Positions 14,701 through 22,045 of a stretch of DNA of 28,530 nt are shown here, piece by piece; position 1 is the stretch's first letter, and every line of letters starts with the position of its first letter. Source of the stretch: CAZHBA01 sp964530225 (GTDB taxonomy: Bacteria; Pseudomonadota; Alphaproteobacteria; UBA6615); assembly GCA_964530225.1 (NCBI GenBank), contig CAZHBA010000068.1, forward strand, positions 1-28,530. Direction: 5' to 3'. The notes under the pieces are model-generated. The model saw nothing but the letters and a program-made list of their open reading frames with translations. It was not told the DNA's origin and did not search any database. The translations under genes were made by a program, and so were the position numbers.

Positions 14701-15511
14701 AGAAGCGAGAACACTGACAGCGCAGGGCCTCGACGCAACCGCGGCGCGGCGGCAGGCAAGCTGGCGAGTGTTTGGCAGTAAACCAGGCGCTTACGGCGCC
14801 GGTCTACAGGCGCTGATCGACGAGCGCGGCTGGCACGAGCGCGCCGATCTGGCCCGCGCTTATGTGGCCTGGGGCGGCTATGCCTATGGCGTCGGCACGG
14901 GAAACGGCAGCGAGCAAAGTTACGGCGTCGCCGCGCATGAAACGTTCTCGTGCCGGCTCGGCGCTGTCGAGGCGGTGGTGCACAACCAAGACAACCGCGA
15001 GCACGACCTGCTCGACAGCGACGACTATTACCAGTTCGAAGGTGGGCTGGCGGCGGCGGTTTCCCATGAAGCGGGCCACGATCCCACGGTCTACCACAAC
15101 GACCATTCGCGCCCGTTCGCGCCCCAGGTGCGCACGCTGGAGGCCGAGATCGCCCGCGTCGTGCGGGCCCGCGTGATCAATCCGAAATGGATCTCTGGGG
15201 TGATGCGCCATGGCTACAAGGGTGCCTTCGAGATGGCGGCGACAGTGGATTACCTGTTCGCCTTCGCCGCCACCGCCGGCGTAGTGCGCGACGACCAGTT
15301 CGACCGGGTGCTCGCCGCCTATCTTGGCAACGGAGAAGTGTTAGCCTTCCTCAAGGAGAACAATCCAGCGGCACTGCGTGAAATGGCTGAACGACTGCGC
15401 GAAGCCATCGACCGCGGCTTGTGGCGGGCGCGCTCAAACTCAGCTTACGCACACCTGTCCGAACTCGCCGGGCAACCCCCGGAGGAATTGGTCCTGGAGA
15501 AAACGGCATGA
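11708..15511 (+). CDS. cobN: Cobaltochelatase large subunit CobN
   Basis: The 1267-residue protein is a full-length CobN, close to the roughly 1275 residues of the P. denitrificans subunit. The CobN/magnesium-chelatase-H signature is continuous. Examples are the GRGYWTYG region near residue 93, NYPNRDGRLGNGVGLDTPAG near 395, HMGKHGNLEWLPGKAVALS near 555, the MALSAWGTSNMRTGGDDIAQAL segment near 897, and a histidine-rich C-terminal portion. With the AAA+ subunits CobS and CobT of the chelatase it inserts cobalt into hydrogenobyrinate a,c-diamide using ATP, in the cytoplasm. Those two subunits are not in this window. I chose the ATG at 11708, preceded by GAGGAA eight bases upstream. The stop overlaps the cobO start (ATGA). 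What CobN does here is unclear because CbiX, an early cobalt chelatase, is also encoded. Confidence 0.96.
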   Translation: MHLLATTPGAIDDGSEAIDLGQTPGDIVVLSAADTEITCLAGAQATRQNTDAASPSVRLANYLRLSHNLSVDLYVDQVIANAKLVIVRLLGGRGYWTYGVDEISAACAVTDIPVAFLPGDDQPDAELAQLTTLDEISAHRLWQFLIHGGRANAENFLACAATLVGHDTDWREPVPLLRAGLYWPGAATPTLADLQHSWQPDLPVAAIVFYRALVQASNLAVIDGLISTLQEAGLNPLPVYANSLKDPVAAATCAKLMAAAPPAVILNTTGFALAHPGGDADRGPFADTDAPILQVVFAGSDEASWHTGSNGLTARDIAMNVALPEVDGRVLARAVSFKGRAWRDAATETDVTVYQPLADRLAFTSRLAAAWAKLRATGTSERKVALVLANYPNRDGRLGNGVGLDTPAGTVTVLQALAAARYHVVDTPLDGAALMDKLVAGPTNATIIGRDVSETLPLPDYERFFTALPVAVREQVYGRWGPPEADPFFRPGNTECGAFAIPAVRYGNVTVGVQPARGYNIDSVTSHHDPALVPPHGYFAFYAWLREAFGAHAIVHMGKHGNLEWLPGKAVALSAECFPEAALGPLPHLYPFIVNDPGEGTQAKRRAAAVIVDHLTPPLTRAETYGPLRDLEALVDEYYEAANVDPRRLEVLRRQILDLAQDTGLDRDLGFDGDVNNDDALTRLDGYLCELKELQIRDGLHVFGRSPEGEQLTDLLAALVRLPRSVDNGGDASLIRTLADDLGLDFDPLDCNLGTRWQGPKPKTLNNDSVWRTAGDTVERLEALARALIAGELKPDPDWTSTQAVLEQLAQTIRPVVAACGGTELTGLLTGLDGRFVNPGPSGAPSRGRTDVLPTGRNFYSVDTRTVPTPAAWQLGWVSAQLLVETYAQEHGDWPRAMALSAWGTSNMRTGGDDIAQALALIGVQPTWDTASRRIAGFEVMPVSVLDRPRVDITLRVSGFFRDAFPSLIDLFDSAVQAVAEQTDESAHDNPIAARIAKEARTLTAQGLDATAARRQASWRVFGSKPGAYGAGLQALIDERGWHERADLARAYVAWGGYAYGVGTGNGSEQSYGVAAHETFSCRLGAVEAVVHNQDNREHDLLDSDDYYQFEGGLAAAVSHEAGHDPTVYHNDHSRPFAPQVRTLEAEIARVVRARVINPKWISGVMRHGYKGAFEMAATVDYLFAFAATAGVVRDDQFDRVLAAYLGNGEVLAFLKENNPAALREMAERLREAIDRGLWRARSNSAYAHLSELAGQPPEELVLEKTA

Positions 15512-16116
15512 CCACGCAAGACGACGACACCCGCTGGGCGGATAAAAAACGCAAGCAAAAGGCCGCACGCGATAAGATTCTAGCTCGCAAAACCAAGGAA
15601 AAGGGCCTGTTGATAGTCCACACCGGCAAGGGCAAGGGTAAGACCACAGCGGCTATGGGCCTGGTTATGCGCGCGCTCGGCCACGGTCAGCGGGTCGGTA
15701 TCGTGCAGTTCGTCAAGGGTAAGTGGGAGACCGGCGAGCGTGCGGTACTGGAGAAGTTCGCCGACCAAATCTCCATCTCGGTGATGGGCGAGGGCTTTTC
15801 CTGGAATAGCCAGGACCGCCAACGCGACATCACCGCCGCCAAGACCGCCTGGACAAAAGCGCAAGAGATGATCGCCGATCCGTCCTACGATCTAATCCTA
15901 CTCGACGAACTTAACATCGTTCTGCGCTACGATCATCTGCCCATCGACGACGTGGTCGCAGGCCTAACGGCACGGCGGCCAGACTTGCATGTCATCGTTA
16001 CTGGGCGCAACGCCAAGCTAAAGCTGATTGAAGTCGCCGATATGGTGACCGACATGACCATGGTCAAGCACCACTTCCGCGACAACGTCAAAGCGCAAGC
16101 GGGCATCGAGTTTTAA
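15508..16116 (+). CDS. cobO: Cob(I)yrinic acid a,c-diamide adenosyltransferase
   Basis: The 202-residue protein is a CobA/CobO/BtuR-type corrinoid adenosyltransferase. A basic N-terminal helix (about residues 10-32, rich in Lys and Arg) precedes the P-loop GKGKGKTT at 40-47. This loop binds ATP in reversed orientation in the family. IVQFVKGKWETGER near 70-83 and DLILLDELNIVLRYDHL near 129-145 are characteristic. It transfers the 5'-deoxyadenosyl group from ATP to the reduced cobalt of the corrinoid. The ATG at 15508 overlaps the cobN stop by four bases and has GGAGA upstream. An in-frame extension into cobN is not family-like. cobQ follows after 17 bases. Confidence 0.96.
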   Translation: MTTQDDDTRWADKKRKQKAARDKILARKTKEKGLLIVHTGKGKGKTTAAMGLVMRALGHGQRVGIVQFVKGKWETGERAVLEKFADQISISVMGEGFSWNSQDRQRDITAAKTAWTKAQEMIADPSYDLILLDELNIVLRYDHLPIDDVVAGLTARRPDLHVIVTGRNAKLKLIEVADMVTDMTMVKHHFRDNVKAQAGIEF

Positions 16117-16133
16117 ATGGAATGGGATAGACC

Positions 16134-17627
16134 ATGACCGCCACCTTGATGCTGCAGGGAACTGGTTCCAACGTTGGTAAATCGTTGCTGGTGGCTGGTT
16201 TAGCGCGCGCCTACACGCGCCGCGACTTGGCGGTGCGGCCCTTCAAACCGCAGAACATGTCGAATAATGCCGCACCAGCAGCCAAGTATGACGGTGGAAC
16301 TGGTGAAATTGGCCGTGCCCAGGCGCTGCAGGCACGCGCCTGTGGCGTCGCGCCCGCAGTCCATATGAACCCGGTACTGCTCAAACCACAATCAGAGGTC
16401 GGCGCTCAGGTTGTGGTACGTGGTTGCGTCATCGGCAATGCCGACGCACGCGCCTACCAAGATATGAAACCGCAATTGCTACCGGCGATTCTCGAGTGTT
16501 TCGAACACCTGCAAAAAGGTGCTGACCTGGTTTTGATCGAAGGTGCCGGAAGCCCCGCCGAAACTAATTTGCGGTCAGGCGACATTGCCAATATGGGCTT
16601 CGCCGAAGCTACCGACGTTCCAGTAGTGCTAATCGGCAACATCGAGCACGGCGGCGTCATTGCCAGCCTAGTCGGCACCTGGTCGCTGCTCGACTCGAGC
16701 GACCGGACACGCATCTGTGGCTATATCGTCAATAAGTTCCGCGGCGACCCGTCGCTGTTCGACGACGCCCATGCTGATATTACCGCCCATACGGGCATGC
16801 GATCGTTCGGCGTCGTTCCCTGGTTCGACGGCGCGCACTACCTGCCGGCGGAGGATTCGGCGTCGCTGGCAAGTCATAGCGCAACGACCAACAACGGCAA
16901 CGGCGCGATTAAGATCGCCGTGCCGCGCTTGCCGCGCATCGCCAATTTCGACGACCTCGACCCGCTCGCCGCCGAGCCCGACGTGGCGCTTAACCTCGTG
17001 GAACAGGGACAACCGCTCCCAGCCGATGCGGACCTAATCGTCCTGCCGGGATCAAAATCAACGCTAGCCGACCTCGCCGAGCTGCGCCGCCAGGGCTGGG
17101 ATATCGATATTTTGGCAGCGGCGCGTCGGGGCGTAAAAGTTTTCGGCATCTGCGGCGGCTATCAGATGTTAGGCCAGACCATCGCCGATCCCGAGGGTAT
17201 CGAAAGCGCTCCGGGTAGCGCCAAAGGGCTGGGGTTGCTCGATGTCGAGACCGTCATCGGCGGTGACAAATCGCTGGCACCGGTGAGAGGCCAGGCGGCA
17301 GACGGCGATAATGCGCTGTCCGGTTACGAGATGCATATGGGGCAAACCGCCGGGTCCGACACCGCCCGGCCCGTTCTCACTCTCGAAGGCGGCGGCCAGG
17401 CGCGGCCCGACGGCGCAACTTCGTTGGAAGGAAACGTCGCTGGCACCTACGTGCACGGACTGTTCGCCGCAGACGATTTTCGCCACCAGTTTCTATCGAC
17501 ACTCTGCAGCGATCGTCACAGTGAGTTTTCCTACGATACCTCGATCGAGAAAACGCTCGACGCGTTGGCTGATCATCTCGAAGCGAGCCTCAATCTCGAC
17601 GCCCTGCTCGCCGCGGCAGGAGGCTAG
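16134..17627 (+). CDS. cobQ: Adenosylcobyric acid synthase (glutamine-hydrolysing)
   Basis: The 497-residue protein is a complete CobQ (CbiP). The N-terminal dethiobiotin-synthetase-like domain starts with LQGTGSNVGKSLLVAGL and FKPQNMSNNA. ADLVLIEGAGSPAE and IGNIEHGGVIASL follow. The C-terminal class I glutamine amidotransferase domain has its nucleophile C340 in FGICGGYQMLG and the catalytic histidine H441 in YVHGLF. It amidates side chains b, d, e and g of adenosylcobyrinate a,c-diamide using glutamine and ATP. The preceding amidation (a and c) needs CobB/CbiA, which is absent from the window. The gene is the last of the riboswitch-led run and ends nine bases from the convergent cobD stop. 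Confidence 0.96.
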   Translation: MTATLMLQGTGSNVGKSLLVAGLARAYTRRDLAVRPFKPQNMSNNAAPAAKYDGGTGEIGRAQALQARACGVAPAVHMNPVLLKPQSEVGAQVVVRGCVIGNADARAYQDMKPQLLPAILECFEHLQKGADLVLIEGAGSPAETNLRSGDIANMGFAEATDVPVVLIGNIEHGGVIASLVGTWSLLDSSDRTRICGYIVNKFRGDPSLFDDAHADITAHTGMRSFGVVPWFDGAHYLPAEDSASLASHSATTNNGNGAIKIAVPRLPRIANFDDLDPLAAEPDVALNLVEQGQPLPADADLIVLPGSKSTLADLAELRRQGWDIDILAAARRGVKVFGICGGYQMLGQTIADPEGIESAPGSAKGLGLLDVETVIGGDKSLAPVRGQAADGDNALSGYEMHMGQTAGSDTARPVLTLEGGGQARPDGATSLEGNVAGTYVHGLFAADDFRHQFLSTLCSDRHSEFSYDTSIEKTLDALADHLEASLNLDALLAAAGG

Positions 17628-17636
17628 ATGGTCAAT

Positions 17637-18635
17637 CTAGGCGATAAGAAATATGATAATCGCGGTGATCACAGCCGCGTTGACCAGACACGCGACGATG
17701 AACAGATAGAGCGCGCGATGAATCTCTGGTGGCCCGATAAGGGCGGTGAACTCTTCGCCCAGCCACGGTTCGTCCACCACCTTGCCGTCGTAGCGCCGCG
17801 GGCCCGACAGCGAAATCGACAACGCCCCGGCTATCGCCGCCTCCGGCCAACCGGCATTGGGCGAACGGTGCTTGCCGCCATCGCGCAGCATCACGCTGAG
17901 CGCCTGCGACGACAACCCTTTGGGCACGAACATCACTGCGGCAACGATGAAAGCACCGGCAATGCGCGCCGGAATATAGTTAAGCGCATCGTCGAGCCTG
18001 GCCGCTACCATACCAAAGGCGACATGCTGCTCAGTGCGGTGGCCGATCATCGAATCCATGGTGTTGACGGTCTTGTAGACGAACAGACCGGGCAGGCCGA
18101 GCAGCAGATACCAAAAGGCGGGTGCCACCACGCCATCGGCAAAATTCTCGGCCAGGCTTTCAACTGCTGCGCGGGCAACACCGTGCTCGTTGAGTTGTTC
18201 GGGGTCGCGGCCAACGATCTGCGCCACTGCCGCGCGGCCACCGGTCAACCCGTCGCGTTTGAGTGCGCGGCCGACAGCGCGAACATGATCGAACAGACTG
18301 CGCTGGGCGAGCAACAGCACGACCAACAGCAATTCAAGACCCCATCCACAAGGGATCGAACGGCTAACATCGGCGGCCAGCCAACCGAGCACCGCCATTG
18401 TTGCGGTAAGGATCAACACTACAAGCGCACCGCGCACCGCGCGGGTCGCCGCGGCGCGGCGTTCGCGGTTAAGCCGTTTGTCCAACCAACCGGTGATCCC
18501 ACCAATGATCGCCACCGGATGGGGCACGACACGGAACAGCGGGCCGAACTCACCAACAAACGCGTCGATCAACAAAGCAGCCAACAAAACGACGGGCGGC
18601 AACAATTCGCTGGTGCCGTATGCGGAAATAAGCAT
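17637..18635 (-). CDS. cobD: Adenosylcobinamide-phosphate synthase (CobD/CbiB)
   Basis: The 332-residue integral membrane protein matches CbiB/CobD. An N-terminal hydrophobic helix is followed by LIDAFVGEFGPLFRVVPHPVA (about 22-42), VESLAENFADGVVAPAFWYLLLGLPG (about 157-182), YKTVNTMDSMIGHR, and a C-terminal membrane helix. It attaches the aminopropanol arm to adenosylcobyric acid. The ATG at 18635 is preferred because AGGA lies eight bases upstream. The next ATG upstream (18644) has no spacing for a ribosome-binding site. An inverted repeat CGGCATC/GATGCCG (18639-18645 with 18655-18661) overlaps that ribosome-binding region and could hide it. The gene is convergent with cobQ and divergent from cbiX. 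A long opposite-strand reading frame over it is a coding shadow. Confidence 0.94.
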   Translation of the reverse strand: MLISAYGTSELLPPVVLLAALLIDAFVGEFGPLFRVVPHPVAIIGGITGWLDKRLNRERRAAATRAVRGALVVLILTATMAVLGWLAADVSRSIPCGWGLELLLVVLLLAQRSLFDHVRAVGRALKRDGLTGGRAAVAQIVGRDPEQLNEHGVARAAVESLAENFADGVVAPAFWYLLLGLPGLFVYKTVNTMDSMIGHRTEQHVAFGMVAARLDDALNYIPARIAGAFIVAAVMFVPKGLSSQALSVMLRDGGKHRSPNAGWPEAAIAGALSISLSGPRRYDGKVVDEPWLGEEFTALIGPPEIHRALYLFIVACLVNAAVITAIIIFLIA

Positions 18636-18737
18636 CGCCGGCATCCTGCGGCGCGATGCCGCGCCGGGTCAATTAAGTACACGCCTTGGAGTAAGTCAAA
18701 AGCCATGGTCTATTGGCGATAACGAGAGCGGAGAGAA

Positions 18738-19751
18738 ATGAGTGAAAATTTCGGCATCATGGTATGCGGCCACGGCAGCCGCGACGAAAACGCGGTCACC
18801 GAGTTCGCCGCCGTGGCGATAGCTTTGCGCGAGCGCTTCACCGATCGCGAGGTCGAATATGGGTTTCTCGAATTCGCCCAGCCAATAATCCGTGACGGCC
18901 TTGATAAGCTGGTATCACGCGGTGTCTCCCGCATTTTGGCGGTGCCCGGCATGCTGTTTGCCGCCGGCCACGTCAAGAACGACATTCCATCAGTATTGAA
19001 CACGTATATGGCGCAGCATCAGGGCCTCAATATCACGTACGGCCGCGAACTCGGTATCGATCCCAAGATGATTCGCGCCGCCGGCAAGCAGGTTGGCGCA
19101 ACTCTGGTTGCAGCCGACGCCGAACGCGAGCCGGTACCCCGCCACGATACCCTGCTGATAGTGGTCGGCCGCGGCGCGTCGGACCCGGATGCCAATTCCA
19201 ACGTCGCCAAGGTTGCACGCATGCTATGGGAGGGGCTTGGTTTCGGCTGGGCTGAGACAGCTTATTCCGGCGTCACCTTTCCGCTAATCAAACCGGCGCT
19301 CGAGCATGCAGCAAAGCTAGGCTACCGGCGCATCATCGTGTTTCCTTATTTTCTGTTCACCGGTATTTTGGTGCAGCGCATCTACGACCACACCGACAAA
19401 GTTGCCGAAGTCTTTCCCAACATCCAGTTCGTCAAGGCACCCTATTTAAACGACCACCCGCTGGTGCTCGACACCTTCGCCGACCGGGTCGAGGAAATCC
19501 GCCACGGTGCGAACCTGATGAACTGCCAGATGTGCAAGTACCGCGACCAGGTGCTTGGCTTCGAGGACGAAGTGGGTTTGGCGCAGCAAAGCCATCACCA
19601 CCATGTCGAAGGCATCGGGACGGGCAACAGTAACCACCACCACCACCACGGGAAACACGATCATGGCCGCGACCACGGCCACCACCCCTATCCCCACGCC
19701 GATCACCCGCTAGGGCCGCGCAGTCTGCGCGACGATAACGGCGAAGGCTAG
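18738..19751 (+). CDS. cbiX: Two-domain sirohydrochlorin cobaltochelatase CbiX with CxxC motif and histidine-rich tail
   Basis: The 337-residue protein holds two CbiX/class II chelatase domains. Domain 1 (about 5-120) carries H12 in CGHGSRDE and H78 in AAGHVKNDIP, the metal-binding and catalytic histidines. Domain 2 (about 138-255) has R instead of H in the matching GRGAS motif, so it is probably structural. After it comes M-N-C263-Q-M-C266, the MxCxxC type of motif that holds an iron-sulphur cluster in the long CbiX proteins. The tail (286 to about 323) contains 16 histidines and probably stores or delivers metal. CbiX inserts cobalt into sirohydrochlorin, the first committed step of the cobalt-early pathway. 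GGAGAG (18730-18735) supports the start. The gene heads the cbiX-cobH-cobL-cobI-cobJ-cobM run. Confidence 0.95.
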   Translation: MSENFGIMVCGHGSRDENAVTEFAAVAIALRERFTDREVEYGFLEFAQPIIRDGLDKLVSRGVSRILAVPGMLFAAGHVKNDIPSVLNTYMAQHQGLNITYGRELGIDPKMIRAAGKQVGATLVAADAEREPVPRHDTLLIVVGRGASDPDANSNVAKVARMLWEGLGFGWAETAYSGVTFPLIKPALEHAAKLGYRRIIVFPYFLFTGILVQRIYDHTDKVAEVFPNIQFVKAPYLNDHPLVLDTFADRVEEIRHGANLMNCQMCKYRDQVLGFEDEVGLAQQSHHHHVEGIGTGNSNHHHHHGKHDHGRDHGHHPYPHADHPLGPRSLRDDNGEG

Positions 19752-19781
19752 ATGGCCGCCGAACGAAAGGCGGTAACGTAG

Positions 19782-20417
19782 ATGCCCCTCGATTATCAGC
19801 GCGACCCCGAGGTTATCTACCAGACGTCGTTTGCCGCCGTCGCCAAATCGGTGGACCTGACGGCGCTGCCAAAAGACATGCGTGCCATCGCGTTGCGCAT
19901 TGCGCACTCCTACGGCGACGCCGCAGCACTCGACGATCTGCGCTGGTCCGACGGCGCGGCCGCAGCTGGCCGCGCCGCCTTGGCCAGCGGCGCGTCAATC
20001 CTGGCCGATGCGCGTATGGTCGATGACGGTATCATTCGCCGCGCGCTCCCCGCCGAAAATCCGGTGATGTGTACCCTCGGCATGGGCAGCGTGCACGGCC
20101 TGGCTGCGCGTGGTAGGACCACTCGTTCGGCCGGCGCCGTCGAACTGTGGGAACCTTGGCTAGCCGGCGCCGTCGTCGTGATTGGCAATGCGCCAACAGC
20201 GTTGTTTCGGCTGCTCGAAGGCTTGGCGGCGGGCTGGTCCCATCCGGCACTGATCGTCGGCATGCCCGTAGGTTATGTCGGCGCCACCGAGGCTAAGGAC
20301 GCTCTCATCGATGCCGAGCCGGCACCCTATATCGCGCTCGCCGGGCGGCGCGGCGGCAGCGCCGCCGCCGCGGCGACGGTGAATGCGTTGGCCCGCGAAC
20401 CAGACGTGGACGCATGA
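19782..20417 (+). CDS. cobH: Precorrin-8X / cobalt-precorrin-8 methylmutase
   Basis: The 211-residue protein is CobH/CbiC. It moves a methyl group from C11 to C12 of the macrocycle, producing (cobalt-)hydrogenobyrinic acid or cobyrinic acid. The N-terminal DPEVIYQTSFAAV and RIAHSYGD, with H42 matching the catalytic histidine of the P. denitrificans enzyme (H43), are visible. VMCTLGMGSVHGLA, VVVIGNAPTALFRLLEG and the C-terminal VGMPVGYVGATEAKDAL are also typical. It starts 30 bases after the cbiX stop; GAAAGG upstream is a likely ribosome-binding site. The ATG of cobL overlaps its stop by four bases. Confidence 0.95.
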   Translation: MPLDYQRDPEVIYQTSFAAVAKSVDLTALPKDMRAIALRIAHSYGDAAALDDLRWSDGAAAAGRAALASGASILADARMVDDGIIRRALPAENPVMCTLGMGSVHGLAARGRTTRSAGAVELWEPWLAGAVVVIGNAPTALFRLLEGLAAGWSHPALIVGMPVGYVGATEAKDALIDAEPAPYIALAGRRGGSAAAAATVNALAREPDVDA

Positions 20418-21643
20418 ACGCCTGGCTGACCGTGGTTGGCCTCGGTGCCGACGGTCCTGACGGGCTGCCGCCGGCGACGCGCGCGCTGATCGATAATGCC
20501 GAGTTGCTGGTTGGCGGCGAACGCCATCTCGGCCTAATCGCCAACAGCCATTGCAAGAAGGTAACCTGGGGCTTTCCCCTCGATGCGATTATGGCAACCA
20601 TCGCCGAAAACCGCAGCAAGCGTGTCGTCGTGCTGGCGACCGGCGATCCCATGGCCTACGGCATCGGCAGCACCCTGGCACGCTTTTTTGTACCCGAGGA
20701 TATGGTAATCATGCCTGCCCCGGGCGCGTTCAGCCTTGCCGCCGCGCGCATGGTCTGGCCACTCGACTGTTGCGTATGCCTAACCTTGCACGGCCGACCA
20801 CTAGATTTACTAGCTTATCATGCCCAGTCCGGCGCACGGTTGCTTATTCTTAGCCATGATGGCTCGACCCCGGCCAAGGTGGCGGCACGGCTGACCGAAT
20901 TGGGCTTTGCGCCGAGTCAGATCACGGTATTGCAGAATATGGGTACTGAAGACGAGACACGCCACAATGCCACCGCCGAAGCTTGGTCCGCGACCGGCAT
21001 TGCCGACCTCAATACTATCGCCATCGAGTGTCTTACTGGATCCGGCGCACAGGTTAATTCCCACGCGCCCGGATTGCCCGACTCAGCCTTCCTGCACGAT
21101 GGCCAATTGACCAAGCGAGTGGTGCGCGCCGCTACTCTGGCCACCCTGGCACCGTTGCCGGGCCAGCATTTGTGGGATCTGGGAGCGGGTAGTGGCTCCA
21201 TCGCTATCGAATGGTTGCGTGCCGCCCAAAACGCGCAGGGACTCGGCGCTTCGGCGGCCGCCGTCGAACGCGAGCGAGAGCGCGCGGCGCGTATCGCCGA
21301 AAACGCCAGCCGTTTAGGGACGCCGTTCCTGGAAATTATCACCGCCGATATAGCCACAGCGCTGCCAAATCTAGCGCCGCCGGACGCAGCGTTCATTGGT
21401 GGTGGGTTGTCGAACAAAAGGTTGGTTGAGACGGTCTGGCAAGCGCTCAAACCGGGTGGACGAATAGTATCGAACGCGGTCACGTTGGAAAGTGAACAGG
21501 TTTTGGCCGCCGCACACGCTTCTTTTGGCGGCGAACTGTCGCGCATTGCGGTGAGTAACGCCGAACCAGTCGGCGAACACACCGGCTGGCGGCCCGCCAT
21601 GACCGTGACCCAGTGGAGCGTCACAAAAGCGATTAGCACTTAG
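20414..21643 (+). CDS. cobL: Precorrin-6Y C5,15-methyltransferase (decarboxylating), CbiE-CbiT fusion
   Basis: The 409-residue protein is the fused CobL form. The N-terminal CbiE-type tetrapyrrole methylase (about 1-200) begins WLTVVGLGADG and contains VVVLATGDPMAYGIGSTL. The C-terminal CbiT-type Rossmann methyltransferase (about 220-405) begins with LTKRVVRAATLATLAP and has the SAM-binding motif LWDLGAGSGSIAIEW near 255-269. Together they methylate C5 and C15 and remove the acetate carboxyl at C12. The gene overlaps cobH by four bases. The downstream gene of the pathway, cobI, lies 402 bases further on because a decayed non-pathway gene intervenes. Confidence 0.95.
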   Translation: MNAWLTVVGLGADGPDGLPPATRALIDNAELLVGGERHLGLIANSHCKKVTWGFPLDAIMATIAENRSKRVVVLATGDPMAYGIGSTLARFFVPEDMVIMPAPGAFSLAAARMVWPLDCCVCLTLHGRPLDLLAYHAQSGARLLILSHDGSTPAKVAARLTELGFAPSQITVLQNMGTEDETRHNATAEAWSATGIADLNTIAIECLTGSGAQVNSHAPGLPDSAFLHDGQLTKRVVRAATLATLAPLPGQHLWDLGAGSGSIAIEWLRAAQNAQGLGASAAAVERERERAARIAENASRLGTPFLEIITADIATALPNLAPPDAAFIGGGLSNKRLVETVWQALKPGGRIVSNAVTLESEQVLAAAHASFGGELSRIAVSNAEPVGEHTGWRPAMTVTQWSVTKAIST

Positions 21644-21676
21644 TCATTAAGAAAATTCATCGAGCCACACAAAGTT

Positions 21677-22039
21677 ATGCGCGATTTTCAAAAAATCAAA
21701 GCCTGGGAAAAGAATCATCACCTTGCCTTCGCGGCCTACAAGGCAACACAAAACTTTCCGAGTGACGAGCGTTTCGGCCTTATCAGCCAAACTCGTCGTG
21801 CACCAACTTCGATCCCCACAAACGTAGCCAAGGGATACGAGCACCTTACCGGCGAGAAACTCGCTTATTTTCTTCGTGTTACGGCAGGCTCATCGAGCGA
21901 GCTCGAATATCTTTTTCTGGCAACAAAAAACTCGGTTATCTGAAGGCCGACACCTAATACAGAGTCAGACCGGCAGGTAAACGAAGTGAAAAAAATGTTG
22001 AATGGCTTCATTAGAAACCTTCAGAGCCCGAAAGGCTAA
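21677..22039 (+). pseudogene. Four-helix-bundle protein (23S rRNA intervening-sequence family) with two compensating frameshifts
   Basis: The frame opens with MRDFQKIKAWEKNHHLAFAA, then LISQTRRAPTSIPTNVAKG and SSSELEYLFLA, the normal layout of the TIGR02436-type four-helix-bundle family. At TGA 21941-21943 the frame stops after 88 residues. Between the A-run at 21925-21930 and about 21955 a different frame encodes LGYLKADT, the expected continuation. From about 21956 the original frame resumes (NTESDRQVNEVKKMLNGF, then IRNLQSPKG) to TAA 22037-22039. The total is 121 codons, the normal family length. One lost base in the A-run plus one gained base about 27 bases later explains this. It is either a decaying gene or two assembly errors. 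The segment is more AT-rich than the cob genes around it, which suggests an insertion. The function of stand-alone members is unknown. Confidence 0.8.
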
Positions 22040-22045
22040 CGGCTA

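Noticed and set aside
17628..18722. A 364-codon plus-strand reading frame covering the cobD region
   Set aside because: It is antisense to cobD, which has clear family motifs and membrane helices. The predicted peptide is rich in Arg, His and Gln with no recognisable domain, as expected of a shadow frame in GC-rich DNA.
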